From assembly GCA_021083345.1 (NCBI GenBank), contig JAJGRE010000001.1, forward strand, positions 1,364,001-1,428,000: DNA of 64,000 nucleotides, read 5' to 3'. The notes below the pieces were generated by a model. The model made no database searches, was not told where the DNA came from, and saw only the letters and a list, made by a program, of their open reading frames with translations. The stretch is from Calditrichales bacterium MX18-03 (GTDB lineage: Bacteria > Bacillota > Clostridia > Lutisporales > Lutisporaceae). Numbering within the stretch: the first letter of the stretch is position 1; every line of letters begins with the position of its first letter. Of this stretch, positions 30,521-39,903 are shown in pieces. The translations under genes and the position numbers were made by a program.

Positions 30521-30793
30521 ATGGCAGGTTTTGCTGAAGATTTGATCTCGATACTGACTTCTGATGCCTTCAGCACCTATTTGCGCGACAGCAAGCTCCG
30601 ACTGGTGGAGGTGGACGTCATTATCGCTTTACTAGTCAATGCATGCATGCCTTTCGATCTGACCTTTTCCCCCGGCACAAGGAGGCTAACTCCGGCTTTT
30701 CAGCTGACCATCCCGCTGAATCCTACCACCAGGCTGAGCTTCACCATCAACCTGGATGGGGGTGCAAGCATTTTCAATATAATCAACCGTTAA
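30521..30793 (+). CDS. small protein, unknown function
   Basis: A 90-aa product starting MAGFAEDLISILTSDAF, well supported by GGGAGG nine bases before ATG. The C-terminal half is rich in Thr, Leu and Pro with alternating beta-type residues (LTPAFQLTIPLNPTTRLSFTINL). No signal peptide or known domain. It is divergent from the histidine kinase and convergent with the chemoreceptor gene. I do not recognise it. Confidence 0.6.
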   Translation: MAGFAEDLISILTSDAFSTYLRDSKLRLVEVDVIIALLVNACMPFDLTFSPGTRRLTPAFQLTIPLNPTTRLSFTINLDGGASIFNIINR

Positions 30794-30802
30794 ATGCAAA
30801 AA

Positions 30803-30820
30803 GGACAGCTTGCGCTGTCC
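30803..30820 (-). terminator. terminator after chemoreceptor gene
   Basis: Stem GGACAGC/GCTGTCC with a four-base loop, followed on the minus strand by TTTTTG. Serves the gene ending at 30836. Confidence 0.75.
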
Positions 30821-30835
30821 TCAGTCTTGTCTGTA

Positions 30836-33019
30836 TTATTTTGTTTTGAATTCTTTGATGACGCTGTCCAAGCTGCTTACTACCTGCTTAAGCTTGCCTG
30901 ACGTATCAGAAATATTGGCCACTGCAGAGGATTGGCTTTCCAAAGAAGCCGCTACCTCTTCGGTGGAGGCTGCCGTCACCTGGCAAATGGACGCGATTTC
31001 CTGAATGGCTGCAACAACAGCACTCTTGCTGTGGTCCATCTGGCGGATGCTGTTGATCAGCTGATCCAACTGCTGGCTCATTTTCTTGATTGCAGAATCG
31101 ATATACTCAAAGGAACCACTGGTTACCGTCAGCGCCGTATTGGAATCGTCCATAATGGCATTGGCACGGTCCATTTTCTTCTTTGCACTCCCGATATCCT
31201 GCTGGATGCCGCCGATAATGCTTTCAATCTCTTTTGTTGAAAGCGCCGTCTGCTCCGCAAGCTTTCTCACTTCATCCGCCACCACCGCAAAGCCGCGGCC
31301 GTGCTCGCCTGCCCTGGCTGCTTCGATCGCAGCATTCAAGGCCAGCAGGTTGGTCTGTTCCGCTATGGTTTTTATGACGTTTATGATCTGTGTGATGCTG
31401 GCCGATTTCCCGGATAAGGTATTGACATCCGCCGTTACCTCATCAGTGATCCTGATATTCTCCTTGAACTGGTCCTGCAGCTTGACAATAGATTCCAATG
31501 CCTCTTTGCAGACCTGATTGGTCTCATTGGCATATTGCTTTACAGAATTTGACCCTGCTACCGATGCTTCAATCTCCCCTGCCAGATGAGATAGCTTCTC
31601 AGCCCCTGTCTGTGCGATATCGGCCTGCTTGGCTGCACCGGCAGTCAACTCCTCCGAGGCTCTTGAGACCTCATTGACCGCTTCTGCCGTCAGTCCGGTA
31701 GCCGCAGCCAGATCCTCCGCATATTCGGCCGTCTCTTCCGCATTGGCCTTAAGCTTCTCCACCATGGCGTAAAGCAGCTGCCTCATATCATAAACAGCCT
31801 GTGCCATTACACCGGTTTCGTCCTTATTCTTCAGCAGCTCCCTGGCCGATCCGTCGTCGACCAGATCCAGGTTGGCTGTCTTATCAATCAGCCTGGTCAC
31901 CTGCACAATCGGTCTGGAAATCAGCCTGCCTACAAACAACGCCACAAGAACGGACAAAACAACCCCTGCGGCTGTTAAGCCGGCCACTATCATCGTAATG
32001 GCGTAGATATCCTTCAGCACTTGCTTCTCCGGCACATCCAGCATCAGAATATAACCGTTTGACAAACGAGTATATCCGAAAATCTTATCCAAACCATCAT
32101 AGTTATACTCAATCATGCCGGAAACATTCTTTGCCATCTCTTCGGTAAGAAACTTCAAAGCACCGTTGTTCGCAGTAGCCAGATTGTTTTCCCCTTCGGC
32201 ACTGGCTTGAGATACGGTATCGGCATTCTGCGCATCGGCACCCGCCGCATCGGCAGTGCCGCCGGCCTGTTCTTCCTGCTTGAAGGAAGGCCGGACCAGA
32301 AAATCATAGTTCTGGTTCAAAAGCGCCAAATAGCCGGTATCATAAAGCTGTGTTTCGTTGATGACCTTCTTAAAGTAATCAAAATTGATGTCCATCCCGA
32401 CGACTCCGGTCAGAACGCTGTTCTGGTATATCGGCATGACATAGGAAACCATTTCGATGTTCAGGTCCGCATCCACATAAGGCTCCAGCCAAAGCGGCTT
32501 TCCTGCGTTCACCGGTTCATAGTACCAGGCCATATCCTCGTTGTCGGGCGTGAATTCGGTGTAATCGCCCAGGTCCTGCTTAAGAAAGACGCCATTGTTC
32601 TGCTTGTCCGCATACCATGCGCCGTAGAGACCCCCTGTCAGCTCCGGATTGACATATACATAGGCGCTCATGGCCCCTTCAGTCATTTCTCCCAATTGCT
32701 TGGAAACGTCTTCTATCTTTTTCTGATAATCCAATATGATATCGCTGTTCTCTTTGACAGCATCAAGCTCCAGTAGGGCATTGGCCACAGAAGCCAAGCC
32801 TGCTACGGCACTTTCCATTTCGGCTATGGTCCTGTTAAATTCACCTGCACTGTTTTCAGCAGTCAGCTGCAGCTTTGCTTTTGCTTCCTGTTCGAATAAC
32901 CGGGTACAGTTCAGAATGCTGATACCACCAACTGCTACTGCTACTATTGTACAGCATGCCACGATGGCAGCGATGATCCGGTGGCTGACCTTCTTGTTTC
33001 TCAGCGCTGTTTTTTTCAC
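30836..33019 (-). CDS. methyl-accepting chemotaxis protein, dCache type
   Basis: A 727-aa chemoreceptor. Membrane helix near residues 14-36, a large extracellular double Cache domain ([44 protein letters not shown]), a second helix near 345-370, HAMP, then the cytoplasmic signalling hairpin with the conserved tip [37 protein letters not shown]. An Ala/Glu/Asn-rich low-complexity insert (about residues 255-295) interrupts the Cache region. Ligand unknown. A TTGAAT-17-TAAAAT promoter precedes it. Confidence 0.94.
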   Translation of the reverse strand: MKKTALRNKKVSHRIIAAIVACCTIVAVAVGGISILNCTRLFEQEAKAKLQLTAENSAGEFNRTIAEMESAVAGLASVANALLELDAVKENSDIILDYQKKIEDVSKQLGEMTEGAMSAYVYVNPELTGGLYGAWYADKQNNGVFLKQDLGDYTEFTPDNEDMAWYYEPVNAGKPLWLEPYVDADLNIEMVSYVMPIYQNSVLTGVVGMDINFDYFKKVINETQLYDTGYLALLNQNYDFLVRPSFKQEEQAGGTADAAGADAQNADTVSQASAEGENNLATANNGALKFLTEEMAKNVSGMIEYNYDGLDKIFGYTRLSNGYILMLDVPEKQVLKDIYAITMIVAGLTAAGVVLSVLVALFVGRLISRPIVQVTRLIDKTANLDLVDDGSARELLKNKDETGVMAQAVYDMRQLLYAMVEKLKANAEETAEYAEDLAAATGLTAEAVNEVSRASEELTAGAAKQADIAQTGAEKLSHLAGEIEASVAGSNSVKQYANETNQVCKEALESIVKLQDQFKENIRITDEVTADVNTLSGKSASITQIINVIKTIAEQTNLLALNAAIEAARAGEHGRGFAVVADEVRKLAEQTALSTKEIESIIGGIQQDIGSAKKKMDRANAIMDDSNTALTVTSGSFEYIDSAIKKMSQQLDQLINSIRQMDHSKSAVVAAIQEIASICQVTAASTEEVAASLESQSSAVANISDTSGKLKQVVSSLDSVIKEFKTK

Positions 33020-33101
33020 TATAAATCCCCCTTGATATCAAATACAGATACTCAGTAATGCATCTTTTCAAGGAACACTTCCGTTTAAGGACTTATATTC
33101 T

Positions 33102-33130
33102 ATTTTACAGACAAATTAACATAAATTCAA
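33102..33130 (-). promoter_or_regulatory. SigA-type promoter of the chemoreceptor gene
   Basis: Minus strand: TTGAAT, 17 bases, TAAAAT, about 80 bases before the start at 33019. Confidence 0.5.
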
Positions 33131-33373
33131 CAAATGTTTACAGGATCATACAGAAAATTACAAAAATGTTTTCATTTATCGTTTGTTTTTTTGAAACTCG
33201 ATGGTTACCGGCGGTTTTGAGGTAACACTAGTCTTCATTTTGCCATTCAAGGCCTACTTATCGTAAAATAATTCTGTCCTCTTCCATTGCTTTCAGACCC
33301 CTTGCACCCCAACGTTTCCCAAATCTACTTATCAAAAAAATTCATTCTTTTATCAAATTGTGTCGGATTTTAA
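33131..33373. other. gap with guaA-end remnant, no gene
   Basis: No intact gene. It holds the guaA-like remnant at 33194-33226; the rest is AT-rich sequence I cannot assign. Confidence 0.5.
33194..33226 (-). pseudogene. remnant of a guaA 3' end
   Basis: The minus strand reads VTSKPPVTIEF, against [12 protein letters not shown] at the end of the intact GuaA in this window. Over 27 bases there are about four differences, mostly synonymous. It stands about 13.1 kb from guaA with accessory DNA between, as expected for a displaced gene end left by integration of an element at guaA. Confidence 0.65.
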
Positions 33374-33519
33374 AGAATTGCTCTTAAGAGTAGAGTTGGT
33401 AAAGACAGTACATTCTCTGTACTGCTTCCGTCTATTGAACTGACTGCCCTTGAGGAAGCTGCTGCTTGTGGTGATGCTAATAACCAGTTTATCAATAGCG
33501 ATAGTCGTATAATACAAAC

Positions 33520-34884
33520 GATAACGTATAATAAATTGCGCACATTTTAAAACAAAAAAGTTGCACGGATATAACTCCAAGTGTAAATTTAAGTTGCGAG
33601 ACAAAAATCCAACACTAAAGGAGGAATATCCGTGTCTGACAACATTATACACCTGAATGAGAATCTGTTAAAGAACCAACTTAGCGAATTGGTGCGCGGC
33701 ACCGTAGAGGAAACCCTGAATAACCTGCTCGACCAGGAGGCGGACAGGCTTACCAATGCCAGTCGCTATGAGCATACCGAAGCCCGAAAAGACACGAGAG
33801 CCGGCTACTACAATCGTAAGCTCCTAACTAAAGCAGGAGAGGTTGATCTTAAAGTGCCAAAGCTGCGGCATCTTCCCTTCGAAACTGCCATCATCGAGCG
33901 CTATAAACGTCGTGAAAGCAGTATCGAAGAAGCATTGATAGAAATGTACCTTGCCGGCGTTTCAGTCCGTAGAGTCGAAGATATTACCGAAGCTCTATGG
34001 GGGACCAAGGTATCCCCTGGCACTATCAGCGAGCTTAATAAGAAAGCATATAGTCATATTGAAGCCTGGCGAAACAGACCGCTATTGGCTACTTATCCTT
34101 ATGTCTATCTGGATGGCATCTTCCTGAAGAGATGCTGGGGCGGCGAAGTAGAAAACGTTTCTATTCTCGTAGCTATTGCTGTTGATAATGAGGGCTTCAG
34201 AGAGATCATTGGTGCTGCCGAAGGCGGTCGTGAGGATAAAGCCAGCTGGCTTCAATTTCTTAGAAACCTTAAAGAGCGAGGCCTTTCCGGTACTCAGCTC
34301 TTTGTCGGTGACAAATGTATTGGTTTGGTTGAAACCATCGGCGAAGTATTTCCGGCAGCCAAATATCAGCGCTGCATCGTCCATTTCTATCGGAATGTAT
34401 TTTCCGTCGTCCCTCATGGTAAAATGCGGGATGTAGCAGCAATGCTTAAGGCAATCCATGCCCAAGAAGACTTGGAAAGTGCGCGGGAAAAAGCTGCGGC
34501 AGTTGCAGAAAAGTTACGCAGTATGAAGCTGGCTGAGGCTGCAAAGAAGGTTGAAAATAGCATAGAAGAAACCCTTACCTATATGCATTTCCCTAATGAG
34601 CATTGGATCAGGATCCGGACGAACAATGGAATTGAACGGATCATGAAAGAAATCCGCCGCCGGACCCGCGTCGTCGGAAGCTTTCCTGATGGAAACTCTG
34701 CGCTCATGCTTGTCTGTGCCCGTCTGCGCCATGTAGCCTCAAGTAATTGGGGCACAAAGCGTTATCTTAATATGAACCTACTAATAGGCGGAAATCTGGC
34801 TGCCGATCAGCACGATGTCGGATAATGAGCCGGAAGTCACTTGGAGATATCCGTAAAAATGTGCGAAAGATTCTTGACACTACC
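33520..34884 (+). mobile_element. IS256-family insertion sequence
   Basis: A 1365-bp element with one transposase. The direct repeat ATACAAAC flanks it (33512-33519 and 34885-34892), matching the 8-9 bp duplications of the family. Right end (complement) starts GGTAGTGTCAAGAATC; the left end GATAACGTATAATAAA matches at about half of these positions, then both share CGCACATTTT and further in GGATAT and CTCCAAGTG. The left end has either drifted or is naturally imperfect. Confidence 0.88.
33632..34825 (+). CDS. IS256-family transposase
   Basis: A 397-aa Mutator-type DDE transposase. YLDGIFLKRCW carries the first Asp, FVGDKCIGLVETI the second, and the region around NNGIERIMKEIRRRTRVVGSFPDGNSAL is the family's conserved C-terminal motif with the Glu nearby. 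CIVHFYRN (C-x2-H type) is also conserved. GTG start with AAAGGAGG seven bases upstream. The frame is complete, so the element may be active. Confidence 0.95.
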   Translation: MSDNIIHLNENLLKNQLSELVRGTVEETLNNLLDQEADRLTNASRYEHTEARKDTRAGYYNRKLLTKAGEVDLKVPKLRHLPFETAIIERYKRRESSIEEALIEMYLAGVSVRRVEDITEALWGTKVSPGTISELNKKAYSHIEAWRNRPLLATYPYVYLDGIFLKRCWGGEVENVSILVAIAVDNEGFREIIGAAEGGREDKASWLQFLRNLKERGLSGTQLFVGDKCIGLVETIGEVFPAAKYQRCIVHFYRNVFSVVPHGKMRDVAAMLKAIHAQEDLESAREKAAAVAEKLRSMKLAEAAKKVENSIEETLTYMHFPNEHWIRIRTNNGIERIMKEIRRRTRVVGSFPDGNSALMLVCARLRHVASSNWGTKRYLNMNLLIGGNLAADQHDVG

Positions 34885-34935
34885 ATACAAACCGCATCTA
34901 TAGAGTTTAGTGATATATATTTTGATTAAATATTT

Positions 34936-34974
34936 AAAGGATAGCCCGTTGTCTGAATGAACTGACTATCCTTT
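34936..34974. terminator. stem-loop after kinase remnant
   Basis: Arms AAAGGATAG/CTATCCTTT with a 21-base loop. It lies just outside the proposed att site at 34989, where the original guaA terminator would be expected. Confidence 0.6.
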
Positions 34975-34988
34975 AATCTTGTCTTTAT

Positions 34989-34996
34989 TCCCACTC
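34989..34996. other. candidate left att core
   Basis: TCCCACTC; on the minus strand the context reads ATAGAGTGGGAATAA, coding IEWE-stop like the true GuaA end. Confidence 0.55.
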
Positions 34997-35100
34997 TATG
35001 TTTTGAGTTTTTGCTGTTTTAATGTTCATTGTCATCACTACTTTTCTTTTCTCTCGTATCAAAAATAGTTTTCAATTTTCATGAGCTTCACAAAAAATAT

Positions 35101-35116
35101 GTACGCTTTTTGTACG
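35101..35116. repeat. GTACG-N6-GTACG repeat, left end of island
   Basis: Direct repeat with six-base spacer, same orientation and spacing as the pair at 46274-46289. Candidate arm-type integrase site. Confidence 0.55.
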
Positions 35117-35138
35117 CCGCTGGAATATAACATTTGAA

Positions 35139-36596
35139 TCAAGAATTGTATTCTTGTGAATCAATAATCTGGACAAATTCTTTAGTTATATCATTGATTC
35201 TTCCTTGGGGTCCGAATAAGTAAAACGATATATCCTTAAATTTTTCATAATTCTTTTGTGGTAATAATGATGAAATTGGTTGATTTCCTTTACCTTCTAA
35301 AAAAATGTAGAATTTAGAATTATTTTTAGAAAAATAGAACTTATTAGACCTGATTATAAAAAATACATTGCCATAATCCAGTTTCAGCTTTTCCATGATC
35401 AATTTTACAATTTTTCTTCTTCTATCATTTGCAACTTCTGAATCCTCAATTAGATCAGTGTATAATTTTTCGATAGTTTTCTTGTCTGTAAATGAATTTT
35501 CTTCAAATGCAAGATATTCATATACAGTTTTCCATGTAGGCTTCAAGAATTTTCTCTCGAACAACTGTGGCAGTACTGTAGTTGAATAAGTAGATGTTTT
35601 CCCTTTAAGTGACAATACATATGCTTTATTTAAGTGTGCATACAAATCAGCATCAGATACAAAGTTCTCGCAAATTGCTTCACATGAAAAATAATCTTCC
35701 CATTTCATTTCTTCAGGATATGTTCCTTTATATGCACTTAATTCAATAAAGTGCTTTAAAAGATCATGAACAATGTAATCCGTATATACAGCAGTATGAT
35801 GGTTATATACCCACAAATATAATGCATCCCTTGAGTCAATTAATGATTGCACAGATGCAATTCCATTGCTTTTATAGGTAAGTTCTTTAGTTTTATCGAT
35901 ATACAATGAGTTCAATAATCTTTTTACATCAATCTTTTGAGCAGGATAACCTGCCATATGGTTATCTCTTAATAAATAGTCTAATTTATCAACATCAGCT
36001 GTATTGGAATTTAAAATCCCAATAATTATATTCTCAGCCCATTTATCTGTTGTTGTATATTTCTTTCCTATGATTATTCTAAAAATAAATTCTAAGTCAA
36101 TAGATGTTTCAAGTTTTAAAAGAATATCTCTATAATTTCGTAGAATACAATAGCATGACATTTTCTCATGTGCGCTTCCAGCACTAAAAATGCTTAAATC
36201 AATTTTAATGTCATTTTGTGTAACCTCTTTTTTAATGTTGCTAACTATCTCATCCTTCTTATAGAATGACTCCCCTAAATGTGAGAAGGGTGCATGTCCA
36301 ACATCATGTAATAATGATGCGTATCTTAGGTTTTCGCGTAAATATGTTATCTTTACAGTATGGTTATCACCAACCATACCACAAAGTTGCTTTTCTATAC
36401 TATCAAAGAAATCCATAGCTAGTTTCATAACCCCTAATGAATGTTCAAATCTAGTATGGTTTACCGAGGGAAACAAATGATATGATGTAAGTTGAGAGAT
36501 ATTTTTGAGTCTTTGAAATGATGGAGTATCAATGACTCGTTTGACCTCCTCAGAAATTTCTATATACTCGTGTACTAAGTCTTTGATTATTCTCAT
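35139..36596 (-). CDS. HD-domain phosphohydrolase
   Basis: A 485-aa protein of the dGTPase/SAMHD1-like HD group. H in NHTRFEHSLGVMKLA, HD in LLHDVGHAPFSH and a later Asp in TADVDKLDYLLRDN form the metal site. The N-terminal VHEYIEISEEVKRVIDTPSFQRLKNISQL is the usual lead-in. ATG at 36596 follows AAGGAG; the frame is open to 36716 but that lacks a ribosome site. It is the last gene of the hsdM-hsdS-hsdR unit, 122 bases after hsdR. Its placement in a restriction island suggests a defence role such as nucleotide depletion, which is unproven. Confidence 0.88.
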   Translation of the reverse strand: MRIIKDLVHEYIEISEEVKRVIDTPSFQRLKNISQLTSYHLFPSVNHTRFEHSLGVMKLAMDFFDSIEKQLCGMVGDNHTVKITYLRENLRYASLLHDVGHAPFSHLGESFYKKDEIVSNIKKEVTQNDIKIDLSIFSAGSAHEKMSCYCILRNYRDILLKLETSIDLEFIFRIIIGKKYTTTDKWAENIIIGILNSNTADVDKLDYLLRDNHMAGYPAQKIDVKRLLNSLYIDKTKELTYKSNGIASVQSLIDSRDALYLWVYNHHTAVYTDYIVHDLLKHFIELSAYKGTYPEEMKWEDYFSCEAICENFVSDADLYAHLNKAYVLSLKGKTSTYSTTVLPQLFERKFLKPTWKTVYEYLAFEENSFTDKKTIEKLYTDLIEDSEVANDRRRKIVKLIMEKLKLDYGNVFFIIRSNKFYFSKNNSKFYIFLEGKGNQPISSLLPQKNYEKFKDISFYLFGPQGRINDITKEFVQIIDSQEYNS

Positions 36597-36718
36597 TTCG
36601 GTTTCTCCTTTACAACTCATTTTATAGATATTTAACGCTCGGTCTTTAAACTTCAAAATTGATTGTTTAGCCGTTAGTCTAGCATATGTGTACAGGCTAT
36701 CTAGACATTTATTCATTA

Positions 36719-39700
36719 TTAAGCTGCAGGGTATGTTGAATAAACGAACTCATATATACGCTGTCTGTAAGCGCTAAGCGCAGTATCATCATAACTCTCA
36801 GGCAATTCACTCCAGAGGGTATCGCGTATCAAGACATCGACAGCTGCTTTTGTTTCTTCTTTTTCAGTCCAATGATCAAGTTCTTTGATTTTTGACTTAA
36901 TACGGTCTAGCAGCATTTTTGCCAGCTGTTTAACTTTTTTTATTTCAGCAGGAGTGAGCGACTCTTTCATTAGAAGGTCGTAAACAGTCAACTCCTCATC
37001 ACTATCGAACCCTTCACGGGCATAACGCTTTTCTTCAGTATCCAAATCGTTTACAAAATTCAGCAAATCAATAAAGGTCTTTTCAATCAAAGCCTTATCC
37101 TGCTCCGCATTGTACTCCTCAATGATTTTTTGATAACGTTCATAATAATTTATCCTTGTGGGATTAAACTTCATCATATCAGCAAGTCGATCTTCCACCA
37201 TATCCTTCAGGTCTTTAAGAAGAAGATTCCTGTTTTTTGCCTTAGCAAACTCCTGACGTAGTCGGTCGAAGTCAATATTACTGATATCAAATCGCTTGCT
37301 TTCTACGGTTGAAGGTTCGTTTTTCTTAACCACCACATATTCGCTAACGATCTCATTAACTGTGAGCATCAGGTCGGTTGTATCGGAGTATTTTCTTTTT
37401 TCCTGCATTTGGTCATAAACTGCACTGATAGCATTTTTGTAAGCTCGATGTGAATCAGATACTTCATGACGCTCTGCATACTTAAAGAGTTTGAAAAGCT
37501 CGCGAGCCATGATCTCGAAGCGCTTTTTAATCTCCTCTGAAATAGACATTGCATTGGCACCAGACTGAACAAGAGCTAGTTTCTCGAAGCCACTTGAATT
37601 TACCAGCTCTTTCAAATCAAAATCGTTCTGTGTCATATAATCGGTTATTTCTTTCAGTAGCTCGAATATTCTTGTTAGCAGTTTCTCTTTATCTGGTGCT
37701 GGATCAGAAACACTCCCTCCTGCTGTAGCCGTGTAGTCAGCAAGAGCCTTTCGTAATGCTTTTACTACACCGATATAATCAATAATCAAACCATTGCTCT
37801 TTCCTTCAAAGACACGGTTTGCTCTGGCTATAGTTTGCATCAGTGTATGGGCTTTTAGCGGCTTATCCAGATATATATTAGACAGGCATTGCACATCAAA
37901 GCCAGTCAACCACATAGCACAAACAAATACGATGCGGAAAGGATTGTCGGGGTCTTTAAACTCCTTATCCATTTCCCGTTTTTCCATATTTGTCCTGTGT
38001 GGTTTAATATCCAGACCCCATTTTTCAAAGTGGGTGATTTCATTCTGCTCCTGACTGATGACTACTGCCATTTCAGTTGATTTCATCCATTCAAGCTTTC
38101 GTTCTAGCTCCTGATATTCCTGCTGAGAAACAGTATTTTTTAGGCTGTGTTCGATCTCATTAATTTTTTGAGCCCAGTACTTCATGGCTAGATCATGCAT
38201 TCTTACAGCAGTTGTCTTATTTACACAGACAAACATGGCTTTTCCAGTACTCCAAAGGTCAGTGTAATGCTCAACAAAGTCCTGCGCGATGGTATCCAGT
38301 CGTGGAGTACTGGTAAGGATATGTATGTCTTTTCGAAGATCCAATTCTACTTTGGCTTTCTGGTCGACATCCAAATCCGCGGTCTCTATTGCATCAAGTA
38401 GCTCATCGTTAATTTCAGGATTCGTAATTTCGAGCATATCTGCGCGGTTTTCGTAGTAGAGTGGCACTGTAGCTCCATCTTCAACTGCCCTCTTAAAATC
38501 ATAGATTGACACATATCCCCCAAAGGTACGCTCTGTTATATTGTCATAGGCAAATAACGGCGTTCCTGTAAATCCGATGCGTGATGCAGTAGGAAGTAAT
38601 GCACACATATTGTCTGCAAAAATCCCATTTTGCGTCCTATGTGCTTCATCTGACAGAATGATTATATCGTGGTCTGGGATAATAGGGGTTGCCCCGGGTT
38701 GATTGAATTTATGGATTAATGTAAATATAAAGCTTGGATTGCCATGAAGTTTCGCAATCAAGTCTTCGCCGCTAGATGCTATAAACTGTTTTGCTTTAAC
38801 CGTTCCTAGACAGCCACAAGCTTCAAAGGTATCGCTAATTTGCTTGTTGAGCTCTTCACGGTCTGTCAGCACAACAAACGTCGGAGAGCCTGTGAACTTA
38901 CGCCGGACTTTCTGTGCAAAGAACACCATGGAATAACTCTTACCGCTACCCTGTGTATGCCAGAATACGCCTAATTTTCCCTCTTTCAGTTTTCGATCTT
39001 TGTATGACTCGACGGCTTCGTTTACACCCAAATACTGATGGTTTCGGGCGAGTATTTTTGCCATCTTCCCACCTGAACAGTCATAAACAATGAAATTCTC
39101 AAAGAGATCCATGAAGTTAGATTTATCACAGATGCCACGCAGCATTGTTTCCAAATCCACTGATCCAGCATCCTTTTCCTTCAGACGCTTCCATTCATGA
39201 AAAAAATCATACTTGCTGCCAAGTGTGCCAATTTTTGCTTCCAATCCATTTGACAACATAATAAAGGTGTTAAAATGAAAGAGCTGTGGGATAGTAGTCT
39301 GATAATCTGTATAGTTGCAGGTATAAGCATCTTGGACGTCGACATTCTGCTTTTTTAGTTCAACGAACAATAAAGGAATACCATTAACAAAACCTACAAT
39401 ATCAGTGCGCCTACGGTAAAGGTCCCCATGAATTTTCATTTCCTTTACTGCTAGAAAATGATTTTTATCCGGCTGATCCAAATTGAACACTCGCACAAGG
39501 CGATCTTCCATTTCGCCATTTGGCTTCTTATATGCCACAGGTACGCCATTGCGGAGCATCTCATACTTCTTATGGTTGATTTGCATGGGAGTGTCAGCGG
39601 CGGTATAGGATAGCAAGGATTTAATGGCTGTATCGCAAAGTTCGTCCGTTAACCATTCGTTTAGATCAAACATAGCTTTCCTTACATATTTAGTCAGTAC

Positions 39701-39850
39701 AATTTCCTTGTAAGACTTGCGCCCAAAGGTACCGTTTTCTCCGAGTATTTCTTTGTTATATGCAAAAATGACATCCCACCCTAACACATCATGGAGCAGG
39801 TCGCCTGCATTGTTTTGGACAAGTATGTTTTCAGAGTATTCCCAGCTCAT
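36719..39850 (-). CDS. hsdR: type I restriction enzyme subunit HsdR
   Basis: Motor and nuclease subunit. The N-terminal PD-(D/E)xK nuclease is seen as RRTDIVGFVNGIPLLFVELKK (residues about 147-167), followed by SF2 helicase motifs: TQGSGKSYSMVF (Walker A), SDEAHRTQ (DEAH), GFTGTPL (motif III), and AMWLTGFDVQ/QTIARANRVF (motifs V-VI). The C-terminal helical domain contacts HsdM. 1043 aa, full length. It cuts unmethylated DNA together with HsdM and HsdS. Confidence 0.96.
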   Translation of the reverse strand: MSWEYSENILVQNNAGDLLHDVLGWDVIFAYNKEILGENGTFGRKSYKEIVLTKYVRKAMFDLNEWLTDELCDTAIKSLLSYTAADTPMQINHKKYEMLRNGVPVAYKKPNGEMEDRLVRVFNLDQPDKNHFLAVKEMKIHGDLYRRRTDIVGFVNGIPLLFVELKKQNVDVQDAYTCNYTDYQTTIPQLFHFNTFIMLSNGLEAKIGTLGSKYDFFHEWKRLKEKDAGSVDLETMLRGICDKSNFMDLFENFIVYDCSGGKMAKILARNHQYLGVNEAVESYKDRKLKEGKLGVFWHTQGSGKSYSMVFFAQKVRRKFTGSPTFVVLTDREELNKQISDTFEACGCLGTVKAKQFIASSGEDLIAKLHGNPSFIFTLIHKFNQPGATPIIPDHDIIILSDEAHRTQNGIFADNMCALLPTASRIGFTGTPLFAYDNITERTFGGYVSIYDFKRAVEDGATVPLYYENRADMLEITNPEINDELLDAIETADLDVDQKAKVELDLRKDIHILTSTPRLDTIAQDFVEHYTDLWSTGKAMFVCVNKTTAVRMHDLAMKYWAQKINEIEHSLKNTVSQQEYQELERKLEWMKSTEMAVVISQEQNEITHFEKWGLDIKPHRTNMEKREMDKEFKDPDNPFRIVFVCAMWLTGFDVQCLSNIYLDKPLKAHTLMQTIARANRVFEGKSNGLIIDYIGVVKALRKALADYTATAGGSVSDPAPDKEKLLTRIFELLKEITDYMTQNDFDLKELVNSSGFEKLALVQSGANAMSISEEIKKRFEIMARELFKLFKYAERHEVSDSHRAYKNAISAVYDQMQEKRKYSDTTDLMLTVNEIVSEYVVVKKNEPSTVESKRFDISNIDFDRLRQEFAKAKNRNLLLKDLKDMVEDRLADMMKFNPTRINYYERYQKIIEEYNAEQDKALIEKTFIDLLNFVNDLDTEEKRYAREGFDSDEELTVYDLLMKESLTPAEIKKVKQLAKMLLDRIKSKIKELDHWTEKEETKAAVDVLIRDTLWSELPESYDDTALSAYRQRIYEFVYSTYPAA

Positions 39851-39903
39851 AGATACACCGCCTTAAAAATCGTTCAAGATTCAACATAATACTTGCTATT
39901 AAC

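Larger units (their letters stand above)
33374..34929 (+). pseudogene. histidine kinase C-terminal fragment split by an IS
   Basis: From 33374 the plus strand reads RIALKSRVGKDSTFSVLLPSIE, the end of a histidine kinase ATPase domain (SxVGKGSTFxVxLP). The frame runs to the IS at 33520. If the IS and one 8-bp duplicate are removed, the frame continues through IQTASIEFSDIYFD to TAA at 34929; an EFSDIY-like end is seen in some clostridial sensor kinases. A stop directly before 33374 shows the rest of the kinase is already lost. Confidence 0.75.

Noticed and set aside
33353-33652. Minus-strand 99-codon frame across the left end of the IS
   Set aside because: Covers the kinase remnant and the IS end; no family and no start signals.
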